A stretch of DNA of 53,154 bases, taken from NCBI GenBank assembly GCA_022797375.1, contig JAAWKM010000003.1, forward strand, positions 1 through 53,154. The letters run 5' to 3'. Position numbers and translations under genes: made by a program. The notes under the pieces are model-generated. The model was not told where the DNA came from, did no database searches, and saw only the letters and a program-made list of their open reading frames with translations. The stretch's first letter is position 1, and each line of letters starts with the position of its first letter. Positions 8,120-17,825 of the stretch are shown in pieces. This DNA is from Lachnospiraceae bacterium. GTDB lineage: Bacteria > Bacillota > Clostridia > Lachnospirales > Lachnospiraceae.

Positions 8120-9649
8120 TTATAATCTCCAGCCCCTGCCCTTTAATTTATTGCACATCATAAGCCAGCAATAACGCAAATACTCCTTCCAGCACCATTT
8201 CTTTCCTCTTCCAGTCTCATATATCCTTGTTTTTATATGTGGATGTTCATCCATATCTTCATAAAGCATCAAATACCATCTTAAAAGCCCTTCCTTCCAG
8301 CTAACCGCCTTGTCATCCTCACCTAACTGCTTCATAACTGACCTGAATGTGTCTGTATTTCCCCCACATGCTTCAAGTCCAATTCTGTCAGCCCTAAGTT
8401 CTGCTACCTGCCTCCAGTATCTTGGGTCACACATTGTAGACATTATTATACAAATAGCTAATTCTATAAAAGCAATAAAAAATGTTATAATATCTAAACC
8501 AGAATACAGACACATAAATGCAAGCTTAAAACCACATATTGCCAGTATGGATAAAATTATAAATGCCTTAATCGACTCCCGCTTCATTCCTGGTGTATCT
8601 TTATATTTTATATGGACTAATTCATGTCCGATTACAAACATAAGTTTTCCTGTTTCTTCTTCTAAAACAAATTGTTCTACAAATTCTTTTTGTAAGATAA
8701 CTGTTGGTGGCGCTATAGATTTTGCAACTGCAGGCTGTTTCAGGTTTTCATCCACTAAAATATTTACATAATCTATCCCTAACTTCTGGCATAAACTGTT
8801 AACTGGTTTTTCTAATTTTTTTATCTCTGGTGCCAGATATATGCTATTAATATTCTCCTTTTTCCATTTGCTGGTTATTTTCTGTATAATAGTCCTTATC
8901 TTTGTACTAATATTCTTCTTTAATCCATCCCTCTCTGTTGCACTGCCATACAATATTACCATAATACTTATAATAAATATTACAAATGCAATTATAAAAA
9001 CTTTATTATCTAATGGTAATATACTATATGAACTTACACTAGAAAAATCCATTTCTTTTTTACCAGTAAATATTTTATAAATATCTGTTAAATAAAAATA
9101 TAACATTACAGCTGCACTGCCTGACATTAATAATATAGCAATAAATTCCCTTTTACTGACATTTATTTTTATTTTTTGTTTCTTTGTTCTGGTTATTCCA
9201 CCAGCGGTCTTCTCCTCATGTAATTTCTCCTGAAAAAAGCTATAGAACATAAAAAATTTTTGTAAAAATGAAATCAACATAAACCTGTATTTAATTAAAC
9301 TTTCTATATAGATACTTAACAAAGCAATTCCAGATATAAGACAAAAAAACAGGCTGTTTATGGCTATAGTAAGAATAACACTGCTAAAAGCTGCATATAA
9401 TATATTTATTACTAAAAAAAACACAGGATAATATGCATAATATAATCCCCTGTTATTATCCAGAAACTGTTTTATGTTTTTATTTTTACTGGCACCCAAA
9501 GTATACTGTATATAATATTTTATATAAGATAAAATTTTTATAATACACTTTAAAAAAGATAATTCTATATTATATGATATGGAATTATACACATATATAA
9601 AAATTATTAATTCTAAAAATAAACATATAAAGAAAATTATTAAACCCAT
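8120..9649 (-). CDS. M48-like membrane metalloprotease
   Basis: About 510 residues. Several hydrophobic segments lie in the first 245 residues (near 10-28, 82-125, 177-195, 224-241) and two more near 367-412. The zinc protease motif HELVH is at 349-353 (numbering from the TTG), and the second-metal-ligand segment AELRADRIG at 423-431 matches the E/D-x-x-AD pattern of M48 (HtpX/Ste24/BlaR-related) peptidases; HPHIKTRI near the end fits the family too. Last gene of the operon, 14 or more bases after its neighbour. The start is unclear: a TTG at 9670 has no ribosome site, so I prefer the ATG at 9649. It may process a partner of the system. Confidence 0.8.
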   Translation of the reverse strand: MGLIIFFICLFLELIIFIYVYNSISYNIELSFLKCIIKILSYIKYYIQYTLGASKNKNIKQFLDNNRGLYYAYYPVFFLVINILYAAFSSVILTIAINSLFFCLISGIALLSIYIESLIKYRFMLISFLQKFFMFYSFFQEKLHEEKTAGGITRTKKQKIKINVSKREFIAILLMSGSAAVMLYFYLTDIYKIFTGKKEMDFSSVSSYSILPLDNKVFIIAFVIFIISIMVILYGSATERDGLKKNISTKIRTIIQKITSKWKKENINSIYLAPEIKKLEKPVNSLCQKLGIDYVNILVDENLKQPAVAKSIAPPTVILQKEFVEQFVLEEETGKLMFVIGHELVHIKYKDTPGMKRESIKAFIILSILAICGFKLAFMCLYSGLDIITFFIAFIELAICIIMSTMCDPRYWRQVAELRADRIGLEACGGNTDTFRSVMKQLGEDDKAVSWKEGLLRWYLMLYEDMDEHPHIKTRIYETGRGKKWCWKEYLRYCWLMMCNKLKGRGWRL

Positions 9650-9684
9650 ACCCTTTTTCACACCATCCAAAATTTTTATTAAAC

Positions 9685-10329
9685 TTAAAAAACAATATAA
9701 TATTTCATGCCTTTTTTTCTTAAAATTTTATTTTCCTCAAAATAATCTAACATTTCTTGTATATAAGTTTCTGGACAAGTACATTTCCCCTCATGGTTAA
9801 AACAGCAGTTAAAATCATTATTTGCACACTCTCCCTTGTATCTTTTTAGCAGTTTCTTATTTCCCCCATTTCTTTGTTTAAGTTCTAATATAATACACTT
9901 TTCAGCATTTGTTTCATCAAACACTCTGAAAATCTCACCTTTAAGACCCATACGTCCTAAAATATAATCTTGCGCTTCACTTAAATTCTTATCTTTTATT
10001 TCATTAAATATAGCACCAATAACCCCACCGTCGAATGAAATATCCTTTTGTAGTTCATATTTAAGCAGAAAACAGACAAATAACACTGTTACAGCCTTAA
10101 TGCCAATGAACATATCTGCATTTCCAATTACTATACTTTTGCCATTCATTTCCGTCTCAGCCATTTTCTTCCCCACTATCTCTTCATTTCCAAGTATTTC
10201 CTGATGTGTACAGATAAATTCCAGGCACTCTTCTGCTATTTCTAATGATAAACCTAATTCTGGAAATACCTTTATCATATCCTTTGCAATACCAGTAACA
10301 TTCCCTTCTTTAGAAAAATAATTCTGCAT
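9685..10329 (-). CDS. Unknown protein with C-terminal Cys cluster
   Basis: 214 residues, not recognised. The N-terminal half is predicted helical, with one hydrophobic stretch (GIKAVTVLFVCFLLKY near 76-91) that could be buried or membrane-facing. Near residues 169-183 there is a Cys/His cluster (ECANNDFNCCFNHEGKCTC) that could bind zinc, followed by a segment resembling a small winged helix (YIQEMLDYFEENKILRKKGMKYY). Good ribosome site (AAAGGAG, spacing about 8). It sits between a GAP1-like gene (94 bases upstream) and the M48 gene (14 or more bases downstream), so it belongs to the operon. No function assigned. Confidence 0.7.
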   Translation of the reverse strand: MQNYFSKEGNVTGIAKDMIKVFPELGLSLEIAEECLEFICTHQEILGNEEIVGKKMAETEMNGKSIVIGNADMFIGIKAVTVLFVCFLLKYELQKDISFDGGVIGAIFNEIKDKNLSEAQDYILGRMGLKGEIFRVFDETNAEKCIILELKQRNGGNKKLLKRYKGECANNDFNCCFNHEGKCTCPETYIQEMLDYFEENKILRKKGMKYYIVF

Positions 10330-10423
10330 ATATGTAACTCCTTTAAATTTCCAGTATGAAGATATCCAAAACCATATATAAGCTGGCTCTTTTACTTAAA
10401 TTAGTTAATACCAGGATAAATTA

Positions 10424-11824
10424 TTATATTATTTTTTCTCTTTCCCTTTCCAGGTAATCACATAATTTTAAACAACTCTGGTAAAACTGTTTGCCAGCTA
10501 AGTTTTTACTTTTTTTAATCCGCTCTTCAACCCTGTTAATATCTGACAATAAAATTTTTTTATTATTTTTATTCTTTATTTTAATAGGTTTTAAAATCTT
10601 TTCATTTGCCCATATCTGATAAAAAACCGGAGCAGTTTTCCGCCCCAGTATTTCACCAAGTCTTATATACTTAATGAAATCCACTGAAAACAATTTATCA
10701 ATTTCTTCATTATAAAGGATATTTTTTAACTCTTGTTCATATAAATCAACATACCCGCTACTATGCTTATATTTCTTTAACTCATTTGAAAGGTTTTTCC
10801 TTAAATCACCGGCCAGGCCTCCTCTCTTATTAAACTTGTCATAAAAATAATCTGCGTACTGTTCTAACACCTTGCTGTCCAGCTTTTGCTTTTTTATATT
10901 AAGGTACATTTCTATATCATTAAATAACCGGACACCATCTCCAGGCTCCATATTTTCATATAAAAACATATCATACATAATTAATGACTGCTTTCTTGTC
11001 TTTTCAAACATATATGAAATACTTTTCTCAATTTCTGGTTTTTCCTTACCAATTTCATTATAAGATTCCTTATTCAAATCTACTACATTATTATAATTCC
11101 TATAATCAGTTGTTTTCTCAACTATAACCAGATGCATATCATATATGTTTGAAATTCCTAATGAACAATATGTACAAAAATTCACTTTCTCACGCAAGGC
11201 ATGTGGAATATACTTATAAATTGTAAAAACAACTTCCCTGGCACGTTTATTATAGGCATCTCCTTCCCTGTCCAGAACTACTATTACAGGATTATTTATA
11301 TATTCCAGCCCCCTGTACAGCAAACGCAAAATTGCATATATTTGTGTCTTTGTCAAAGCATCTTCTGATGGTTCTGTTAAATACCCTTCACCATCAAATA
11401 TGTATTCCCCCTCGTTTCCTATATCTGGTTCAAAATTAAACATATCAATATTTTTTTCCTTATATTCCATCATATCAATATCTTTAATAAACTTCCTATT
11501 TAACATTTTATAAAATGCCATATCTGTCATCTTCCCAGGCAATGGGGTTATCTGGACATGTGTATAATAAGATGGCGTTTCCCGGTTTCCCATTCTCCGC
11601 GATTGTACTACAATCATCATTTCATCTGGCAAACTGCCATTTAATGATGAAACAATATAAGAAAATGAAACTGGTTCTGAATCCAGATTACCATATTCTT
11701 CCTTTGAAAAATTATAGAAAAAGAGCTCCCTGTTTTTTAATTCATTTAAAATATTTTCTGTTACATTTGAAGATTTTGCAATTACACAATAATTTATCTG
11801 GTCATTACCATACAATATCTGCAT
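10424..11824 (-). CDS. GAP1-N2-like GTPase-associated protein (short paralogue)
   Basis: About 466 residues. The N-terminal 220 residues are paralogous to the start of the protein at 12652-15486: MQILYGND..NY, SFSYIVSSLNG, a run ending in YTHVQITPLPG, and YNKRAREVVFTIYKYIP align with it. I recall this pattern as the GAP1-N2 domain (GTPase-associated protein 1) found next to TRAFAC-type GTPases in NTP-dependent conflict systems; the assignment is from memory. The remainder is helical and charged with no known domain. I chose the ATG at 11824, which aligns with the paralogue's start, over an in-frame TTG at 11875 that would overlap the gene before. Confidence 0.68.
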   Translation of the reverse strand: MQILYGNDQINYCVIAKSSNVTENILNELKNRELFFYNFSKEEYGNLDSEPVSFSYIVSSLNGSLPDEMMIVVQSRRMGNRETPSYYTHVQITPLPGKMTDMAFYKMLNRKFIKDIDMMEYKEKNIDMFNFEPDIGNEGEYIFDGEGYLTEPSEDALTKTQIYAILRLLYRGLEYINNPVIVVLDREGDAYNKRAREVVFTIYKYIPHALREKVNFCTYCSLGISNIYDMHLVIVEKTTDYRNYNNVVDLNKESYNEIGKEKPEIEKSISYMFEKTRKQSLIMYDMFLYENMEPGDGVRLFNDIEMYLNIKKQKLDSKVLEQYADYFYDKFNKRGGLAGDLRKNLSNELKKYKHSSGYVDLYEQELKNILYNEEIDKLFSVDFIKYIRLGEILGRKTAPVFYQIWANEKILKPIKIKNKNNKKILLSDINRVEERIKKSKNLAGKQFYQSCLKLCDYLEREREKII

Positions 11825-11855
11825 ACACACTCTGCCGGTCCTGCCTTTTATTATT

Positions 11856-12575
11856 TTATAAAAAATAGTTTTCAATTCCCACAGATAATTCCCTGGCCTT
11901 TTTCTGAATCCATGATTTTGTTATATTCTCCGGGGAACTATACTCCAGCATAAATGCCTGGTCAATATTTTTTAACATACTTTCTTTCTCTGCCTTTTTT
12001 CTTTCAAGCTTAAAATGTTTATTTACCTGGCCGAACATATTTTGCACTATCTCTTTACCCTTACTATTTTTCTTATAATAAACCTTTGTTTTTCCTGCTG
12101 GAATTTTATGTATATGAATAGTAATTGACATCTCAGGAACAATCTGTCCAGCCAGACAGATTTTCTCCCTGTTTCTCTCCTGAAGTATGATAACTTTAAT
12201 ATCAGTGTCTTCTAACTCTTCTGCTATAGCACTTGCAAGTTCATAAGTCACTTCATATTCATAAATATCTAATTTGTCTTTTAACAATTTTTCACCCTTA
12301 GTTTCGTCCTGCATATCCTTTTCTTCAGTTCCAAATGGCGAATGTGATGCATCAATTATAACTAATGGCGGTTTTTCATTTAATGTTTCAACTAACTGTG
12401 TCCCTTGTATATTCTCTTCATTATCCTGTCCAGTGTTCTCATAATTATTATTTCTTTCTTCTGCACTTATATCTTTATTTTGTACTTTTACCCTTTGCGG
12501 AAGAACCAGGCTCCCAATAAACACAAAAACCAGAATAACAATAACAGGCAATATGCCTGAAACCCTGCCTTTCAT
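11856..12575 (-). CDS. Membrane-anchored divergent N-acetylmuramoyl-L-alanine amidase-like protein
   Basis: 239 residues: one membrane helix (8-27), a polar Asn/Glu-rich linker, then a domain that follows the Amidase_3 pattern. VIIDASHSPFG near 72-82 matches the first strand with the zinc His (His78), YEVTYELASAIAEEL gives the Glu ligand region (Glu108), MSITIHIHK supplies the third ligand (His154 or 156) and AFMLEYSSPENI gives the catalytic Glu211 where amidases have a VE-gF motif. Usual Gly residues of the GHGG loop are missing, so activity is uncertain. Topology places the domain outside the membrane, where it could cut peptidoglycan. Ribosome site GGAGGATATTATG. Middle of the operon. Confidence 0.6.
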   Translation of the reverse strand: MKGRVSGILPVIVILVFVFIGSLVLPQRVKVQNKDISAEERNNNYENTGQDNEENIQGTQLVETLNEKPPLVIIDASHSPFGTEEKDMQDETKGEKLLKDKLDIYEYEVTYELASAIAEELEDTDIKVIILQERNREKICLAGQIVPEMSITIHIHKIPAGKTKVYYKKNSKGKEIVQNMFGQVNKHFKLERKKAEKESMLKNIDQAFMLEYSSPENITKSWIQKKARELSVGIENYFL

Positions 12576-12651
12576 AATATCCTCCCTCCATACTGTCCCA
12601 CAAGCTTATGGTAAAATATCAATTGTCATTTACATATCCTGTTAATATATA

Positions 12652-15486
12652 TTATACCAGTAAATTTAAGCCCATAACAATCCATCCTAATAACAAGAAC
12701 ATTATCCCTTCTGTAATTTTATAAATTTTCTTATTCTTATTAAGAGAATTATTTTTTGGTATAAATATACTGCCTATAAACACCAATCCTGCAACTGACA
12801 TTAAAAGAGCACTATATAGTCCGGTACCTGCTATTTTATATGAAAAAGTTTTTATTAAAAACATTTGTAATAATGCAGCCAGAGCTGGTGGCATCATTAT
12901 TACTAACATTTCCCAGTTTTGCTGGCATTTTTTTAGTTCTGCCAAATTCATGTCTGATATAATTCTTTCATACTGCAGTTCTTTTTCTGGTATTACATAT
13001 TCCATTCTGTTATTATGCTTTGCCTCTTTTGTTTCTTTGCCAATAATCTTATCTTTAATTTGCATAATATATTTGTCTGGTACTAAAACATAACCTGAAA
13101 AATATTTTTCCCATATATCATTAATATTTCTACTATAATCTTTGTCAAAAAGCAGCATCCAATGGCGGGCATCTAATAAAGAACTGTCCAGTACTTTAAT
13201 AAATGTATCTTCATCCAGGGACAGGTTTGTCCCTTTTTCTGGTTCAAGGATAAATTCTGCTAACTTTTTAGCATCCCATAGATCCATTGATATTGTAAAT
13301 TCTCCTTTTCCATCAGAAAAAATATATTTTTCCTTTTCTTTATTATATAACATACCTATAGTGTTTTGTTCTATATCTTGCTCTCCATCACCTAATGTTT
13401 CTACATATTCCATAAATAAAAAAACATTTTTAATGTTTGTCCATTTATTAAGGAGCTTACATTTTTTAAAATTTATAATATCTATCCATTTATTAAACCG
13501 GGGCATTCCAACAAAATCCATAAGCCAGTCCATTTTATCAAAAATCTTTTTAATATTAGCAGAATCCGCTCTTTCTATCTTTATACGTTTCCTTAAATTT
13601 CCGTCAAGCCAGCCTGATAAAAAAACTGCTGCTCTTTCTTGGATATCAGATTTTTCATCTGCCACTTCTCCATGTAACATTTCTAATGCATCACACAATT
13701 TATTTTTATTATTTAATAATATATTTTTCCAATGCTCTTCTTTCTGTTTATATTGCTCTTCTTTAAAACGCTCCAGATATTCTTTTATATTATCTTCATA
13801 TATATAGTCTAAATGTTCATTACACCATTTTTCTTCATCTTCATAGCTTTTCTGAAATACATCAATCTCTGTATTTAATAACCATTCACCAGCTTTCTGT
13901 TTAAAAAACTCCTTGTTTTCCAAATCAAAACTATTAAATTTTTTAAAATAACCACTATAATCCTTTTCATAATGCCTTTTTTGGGAAAACATCTGTGAAA
14001 TACTTTCTTTCTCTTTCTCCTTTCTTTTTTCTTTTCTTTCTTCTATATCATTTTCTTCTTGAATCTTTTTAAAATATATTTCTGACCATTCCTGATAAAA
14101 TGCATTATAAAACATAGTACCTGGTCCTGTACAAAAATCCTTTATACATTTATTTAGATTATCTAACTTCTGTTTACGGATGTCACTATTACCTATTTTA
14201 TCTTCATTCTGAAAAACTTCATCAATAAACTTTTCAACATCCCCAACAGAATACTGGCAATTAATAAAATTTAAAAACCTGGCATATCTTTTTAATATTT
14301 GTCTGCATTGTTTAAGAGTTTTTATATCTCCATTTAATGCGTTTTTGCAATATATTTTTAAATATGTCCTATTTTCATCTTGTAAATATAATAAAACTTG
14401 TTCATTTTCTTTTATATAATTCTTAATTTTATTCCGCAGGTTTTCTAATAAAGCAGAATATCCAGAACCATGCTCTTCAATAAAATTAGTCCAGCTTCCA
14501 ACAAGTTCCAGAACTTGTTTTTTATTATCCCCTGTTTCGTTATTCCTTATTTTTTTAATATCTGCATCCCATACAGCTAAATTTTTCTTCCATTCACAAT
14601 ATCCACTGACTTCATTGTCTATATTAAAAATTTGGGATAATTGGTTGAAAAACATTAGCCGCTTTTCTTCTGTTTTATATAAAAACCCGCAAACATATTC
14701 CCTGTATTCTGTACGGACATTTTTCATTTGCTCTTCAAAATATTCATCATAGTGTATATTCAAGTCCAAAAAATTCTGGAATCCTTCCGGCCGTGTTCCA
14801 CTTTCTACAAACTGAAGCTTCACTCCATCAGGTGACTGGGAATTTATTGTAATAAAACTGCAAAACCCAAAGCGGCTTCTCCATCCATATGGCATATGGG
14901 TATATATATCCAGTATTATCTCTTTCACCCTTTTATTATAATTTTCTTCTTCAGCATCAACTGCCACTGTAACCTTTCCCGGATTACCATCACATCCTGC
15001 TAACAAAGAGATAATAGCTTCCCTGGCTTTATCTGTTATACCACAGTTGTACTCATTATCTATGCCATCTTCCAGGCTTCTTCCATCAAAATCATCTAAC
15101 CTCAGACTGCCATTTGCATATTTCTCTGCTTTATCAGATGAAATGAATTCCATATTACATAACTTATATATGCTTTTATTAGTATAACTGCGCATTCCAT
15201 CATAGATTTCCATAATATGTACATGGCTCATATAACATGGTGTTATAAATGTGCCCATACGCATAGATTTTGATACCAAAATATGTTTGCTTCCTAATGC
15301 CCCATTTAATGTACTAGTTACAAACGATAATGATTCTGGTTCTGTACCATCAGGGTAATTCTTTTTGGTGAAATCATAAGATAAAAAATGGCCTTTCCCA
15401 AGTTCCTTCACAACCTGGTCTTCTGTGTCATAAGTCTCTGCCAGTATTCTATAATTAACACCATCATTCCCATATAAAATCTGCAT
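12652..15486 (-). CDS. GAP1-N2-like GTPase-associated protein, large, membrane-linked
   Basis: 944 residues. The N-terminal 220 residues match the family seen in the shorter paralogue (MQILYGNDGVNY, LSFVTSTLNGAL, YMSHVHIME, YNKRVKEIILDIYTHMP). The middle 600 residues are long charged helices, some coiled-coil-like (EENDIEERKEKRKEKEKE). The end has three hydrophobic segments (MMPPALAALLQMFLI, GLYSALLMSVAGLVFIGSIF, ITEGIMFLLLGWIVMGLNLL), so it is likely tethered to the membrane by its C-terminus. The gene starts 15 or more bases after the GTPase stop, the tightest link among the large genes, which supports a physical pairing with that GTPase. Start at the second Met fits the AAAGGG site better. 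Confidence 0.7.
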   Translation of the reverse strand: MQILYGNDGVNYRILAETYDTEDQVVKELGKGHFLSYDFTKKNYPDGTEPESLSFVTSTLNGALGSKHILVSKSMRMGTFITPCYMSHVHIMEIYDGMRSYTNKSIYKLCNMEFISSDKAEKYANGSLRLDDFDGRSLEDGIDNEYNCGITDKAREAIISLLAGCDGNPGKVTVAVDAEEENYNKRVKEIILDIYTHMPYGWRSRFGFCSFITINSQSPDGVKLQFVESGTRPEGFQNFLDLNIHYDEYFEEQMKNVRTEYREYVCGFLYKTEEKRLMFFNQLSQIFNIDNEVSGYCEWKKNLAVWDADIKKIRNNETGDNKKQVLELVGSWTNFIEEHGSGYSALLENLRNKIKNYIKENEQVLLYLQDENRTYLKIYCKNALNGDIKTLKQCRQILKRYARFLNFINCQYSVGDVEKFIDEVFQNEDKIGNSDIRKQKLDNLNKCIKDFCTGPGTMFYNAFYQEWSEIYFKKIQEENDIEERKEKRKEKEKESISQMFSQKRHYEKDYSGYFKKFNSFDLENKEFFKQKAGEWLLNTEIDVFQKSYEDEEKWCNEHLDYIYEDNIKEYLERFKEEQYKQKEEHWKNILLNNKNKLCDALEMLHGEVADEKSDIQERAAVFLSGWLDGNLRKRIKIERADSANIKKIFDKMDWLMDFVGMPRFNKWIDIINFKKCKLLNKWTNIKNVFLFMEYVETLGDGEQDIEQNTIGMLYNKEKEKYIFSDGKGEFTISMDLWDAKKLAEFILEPEKGTNLSLDEDTFIKVLDSSLLDARHWMLLFDKDYSRNINDIWEKYFSGYVLVPDKYIMQIKDKIIGKETKEAKHNNRMEYVIPEKELQYERIISDMNLAELKKCQQNWEMLVIMMPPALAALLQMFLIKTFSYKIAGTGLYSALLMSVAGLVFIGSIFIPKNNSLNKNKKIYKITEGIMFLLLGWIVMGLNLLV

Positions 15487-15507
15487 ATTCATACCCTTTC
15501 TTCCAAA

Positions 15508-17202
15508 TTAAATATATAGTTCACTAATATCACAGTCTTTTTCATACATTTCAGGTTCAGTATTTTTACCAATAAGTTCCCTCATGCCTTTAATAATCCC
15601 CTTTTTCGTTTCTTCTTCCTCCTTTAATTCTGTCTTTACAATCCCAATATATCCCCAGTTAGCTAATAACCATATAAATGGAAGTTCAACTAATGATGGC
15701 GTACATGGTATACCATCTGGATTTACCTCTTTTAATTCTCTTCCAGTTGCTGCCACAGCAAAATAATTCTTCTTTTTAAATATGTCAAAACTTTCTTCTA
15801 ACCTGACTCTGCTCCGGTTAACAACATAATCTTTTACAATCTCTTCAAAACTTTTAAATTTTTCTTTTTTAATCTTATTGCCACTAAATAATATATTTTC
15901 AAGTTTTGTCATTCCTGATATCATATCAATACTTAATTCGTGACGGAACAAACGTTTATCCCCTTCCAGACCTTCTCCTTTATCTATGACATCACTTTTT
16001 GTTAAAATCATTGCAAGTGGTATCTTCTCTATTTCCCTCTGGTCCATAATCATTCTAAGTTTCCTTTTAATATCCGCAATAACCTCTGCTAAATTTTTAT
16101 TAATTAAATCCTTACCATCACCTGGATGTTTACTACTTTCCAATGCAGGATTCACCTGGGCAGGATCAATGCACATCCAGAATGCAGAAGCATGCCTGCA
16201 GATTCTTCTCTTATTTAGAACAAACCTGTCTTCACCATCCCATGCCTCTCCAGGCATGTCTACAAACTTCACAAGTATCCGTTTTTCATCATTTCTTCCG
16301 CTCTTAATACCAAATAAAAGTGTAAATAATGATATGGTTGCTAAATTAAATTCATCTGTCTTCTCAAATTTAACTCCCTCCCTGTATTTTTTTAAGATTA
16401 TTTCATCAAATCTCTTCATTCCATTATCTTCGAATGGGATTCTTGATATTCCAGTTAGTTTATTTTCCCACAGATTATCAACAAGAGCTGCCAGGTATGC
16501 TGTTTTTCCTACTCTTGAACTTCCTAACATAACTACTACATATTCTTCATAATTGCCTGCTTCATTCCCTAATTCTTTACCACACTTTGGACATACCATC
16601 TGGTATGACTCTATATCTGCTGTACCTCCTATATTCAGATATTCAACTTCATAACATGAATTGAATTCATTACCCTGGTCATCAGTGCTCCTTCTCCATT
16701 CAATATTACAATTTAAAATATTATCTTCTCTGTGTTCTGTTAATATATTTATTAATTTTTTTATATTATTTCTTCTCTGGGCCATATCCGTAGATTCCAC
16801 ATTTAACTTTTCAGATAATGATATAGCAATTTCTTCCCAAAAACTATCATCTATAAAATCCAGCCCTTCCCAGGAATCATCTAGCTCTTCATCCAGTTTA
16901 TCCAGAATATCTACTCCATATGTTATTTCTAAAAATGAAATTACATCTTCACAATCTATTTCTAATGTCAGCCCTCTATCACTTCTTTTACTTGCTTCCT
17001 TGTTTAAATCCTCTAATTTATAATACATGCCAATATTAATTCCTTCATATAATCTGCTTATATCCCTCCTCCATGAGCCAGCCTGCATATACATATCCTT
17101 TAATGAACAATACTTTTTAACCATAAAATCAATATTTACTGCCATTTCATCTGCAGTTGTTACAAAACCACATTCTGCACAATGTACATCATAATACCCC
17201 AT
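15508..17202 (-). CDS. Zinc-ribbon TRAFAC-like GTPase (DO-GTPase2-like)
   Basis: 564 residues. Cys8/Cys11 (CAEC) and Cys204/Cys207 (CPKC) would form one zinc ribbon, split by a 190-residue helical insertion. The GTPase motifs follow in order: G1 GSSRVGKT (227-234), G3 DMPG (315-318) and G4 TKSD (401-404). All key residues are intact, so GTP binding is likely. The architecture recalls the DO-GTPase2 family described beside GAP1 proteins; that link is from memory. Ribosome site GGAGGAG is excellent. It lies directly before the large GAP1-like gene, a likely partner. No membrane segment is seen, so it should act in the cytoplasm as the switch of the system. Confidence 0.78.
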   Translation of the reverse strand: MGYYDVHCAECGFVTTADEMAVNIDFMVKKYCSLKDMYMQAGSWRRDISRLYEGINIGMYYKLEDLNKEASKRSDRGLTLEIDCEDVISFLEITYGVDILDKLDEELDDSWEGLDFIDDSFWEEIAISLSEKLNVESTDMAQRRNNIKKLINILTEHREDNILNCNIEWRRSTDDQGNEFNSCYEVEYLNIGGTADIESYQMVCPKCGKELGNEAGNYEEYVVVMLGSSRVGKTAYLAALVDNLWENKLTGISRIPFEDNGMKRFDEIILKKYREGVKFEKTDEFNLATISLFTLLFGIKSGRNDEKRILVKFVDMPGEAWDGEDRFVLNKRRICRHASAFWMCIDPAQVNPALESSKHPGDGKDLINKNLAEVIADIKRKLRMIMDQREIEKIPLAMILTKSDVIDKGEGLEGDKRLFRHELSIDMISGMTKLENILFSGNKIKKEKFKSFEEIVKDYVVNRSRVRLEESFDIFKKKNYFAVAATGRELKEVNPDGIPCTPSLVELPFIWLLANWGYIGIVKTELKEEEETKKGIIKGMRELIGKNTEPEMYEKDCDISELYI

Positions 17203-17279
17203 CTTTTCTCCTCCTCTATATCTTATATTACATATACCTGATGTTCCTTATTTTATAATTTCATATATCTTAAAAATGC

Positions 17280-17825
17280 TTATATTTTTATAATCTTGTA
17301 CATCTTTTCATAAGGACTGCTACAATATAACCTTGGAATATCATTTTTCAAAACAAATACCTTACTTCCTTTTTGTATATCAAACCCTATTGGATATTTT
17401 TTATTCATCATTTCTATACAAAGATAATTTGCAGGAACCACTCTATTCTCCTCAACTTCAGTAAACTCTATATAAGCACTGTCTTCTTCCATAGTTTCAT
17501 GGTAAAAAACCTCAACAGGCTTTCCAAGCATAATATTATCCAGCTTGTAAGAAGCAATTTCATTCCTCATGTCACCTATATCTTTACAAGTAAATAAAAA
17601 TGAATACAAACCTCTTTCTCCTCTAAGCTCTCTATGAAATGATACCATTTGATTTATACTGTCTTTATATTCATCCACAAAATCAGCCCACCCTGTCCTT
17701 CCCATTAACTGGTATTTAACAGAGACCTTTATTTTATGTTCACTATGTCCACACCATTCAACTATAATATCATTATCAATACTATTATTTATTATTTTAA
17801 TATGATCTATTATCTGCATCTTCAT
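17280..17825 (-). CDS. Unknown small protein of the tubulin-GTPase operon
   Basis: About 181 residues, not recognised. It appears rich in beta strands (IIVEWCGHSEHKIKVSVKY, VFVLKNDIPRLYC), with no membrane segment or known catalytic motif. Its start overlaps the end of the 638-residue gene. Several in-frame ATGs are available; the one at 17825 has a GGAG six bases ahead, so I prefer it. The overlap implies translational coupling and a roughly matched dose with the upstream protein, which may be a binding partner. It could be an adaptor. Confidence 0.65.
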   Translation of the reverse strand: MKMQIIDHIKIINNSIDNDIIVEWCGHSEHKIKVSVKYQLMGRTGWADFVDEYKDSINQMVSFHRELRGERGLYSFLFTCKDIGDMRNEIASYKLDNIMLGKPVEVFYHETMEEDSAYIEFTEVEENRVVPANYLCIEMMNKKYPIGFDIQKGSKVFVLKNDIPRLYCSSPYEKMYKIIKI

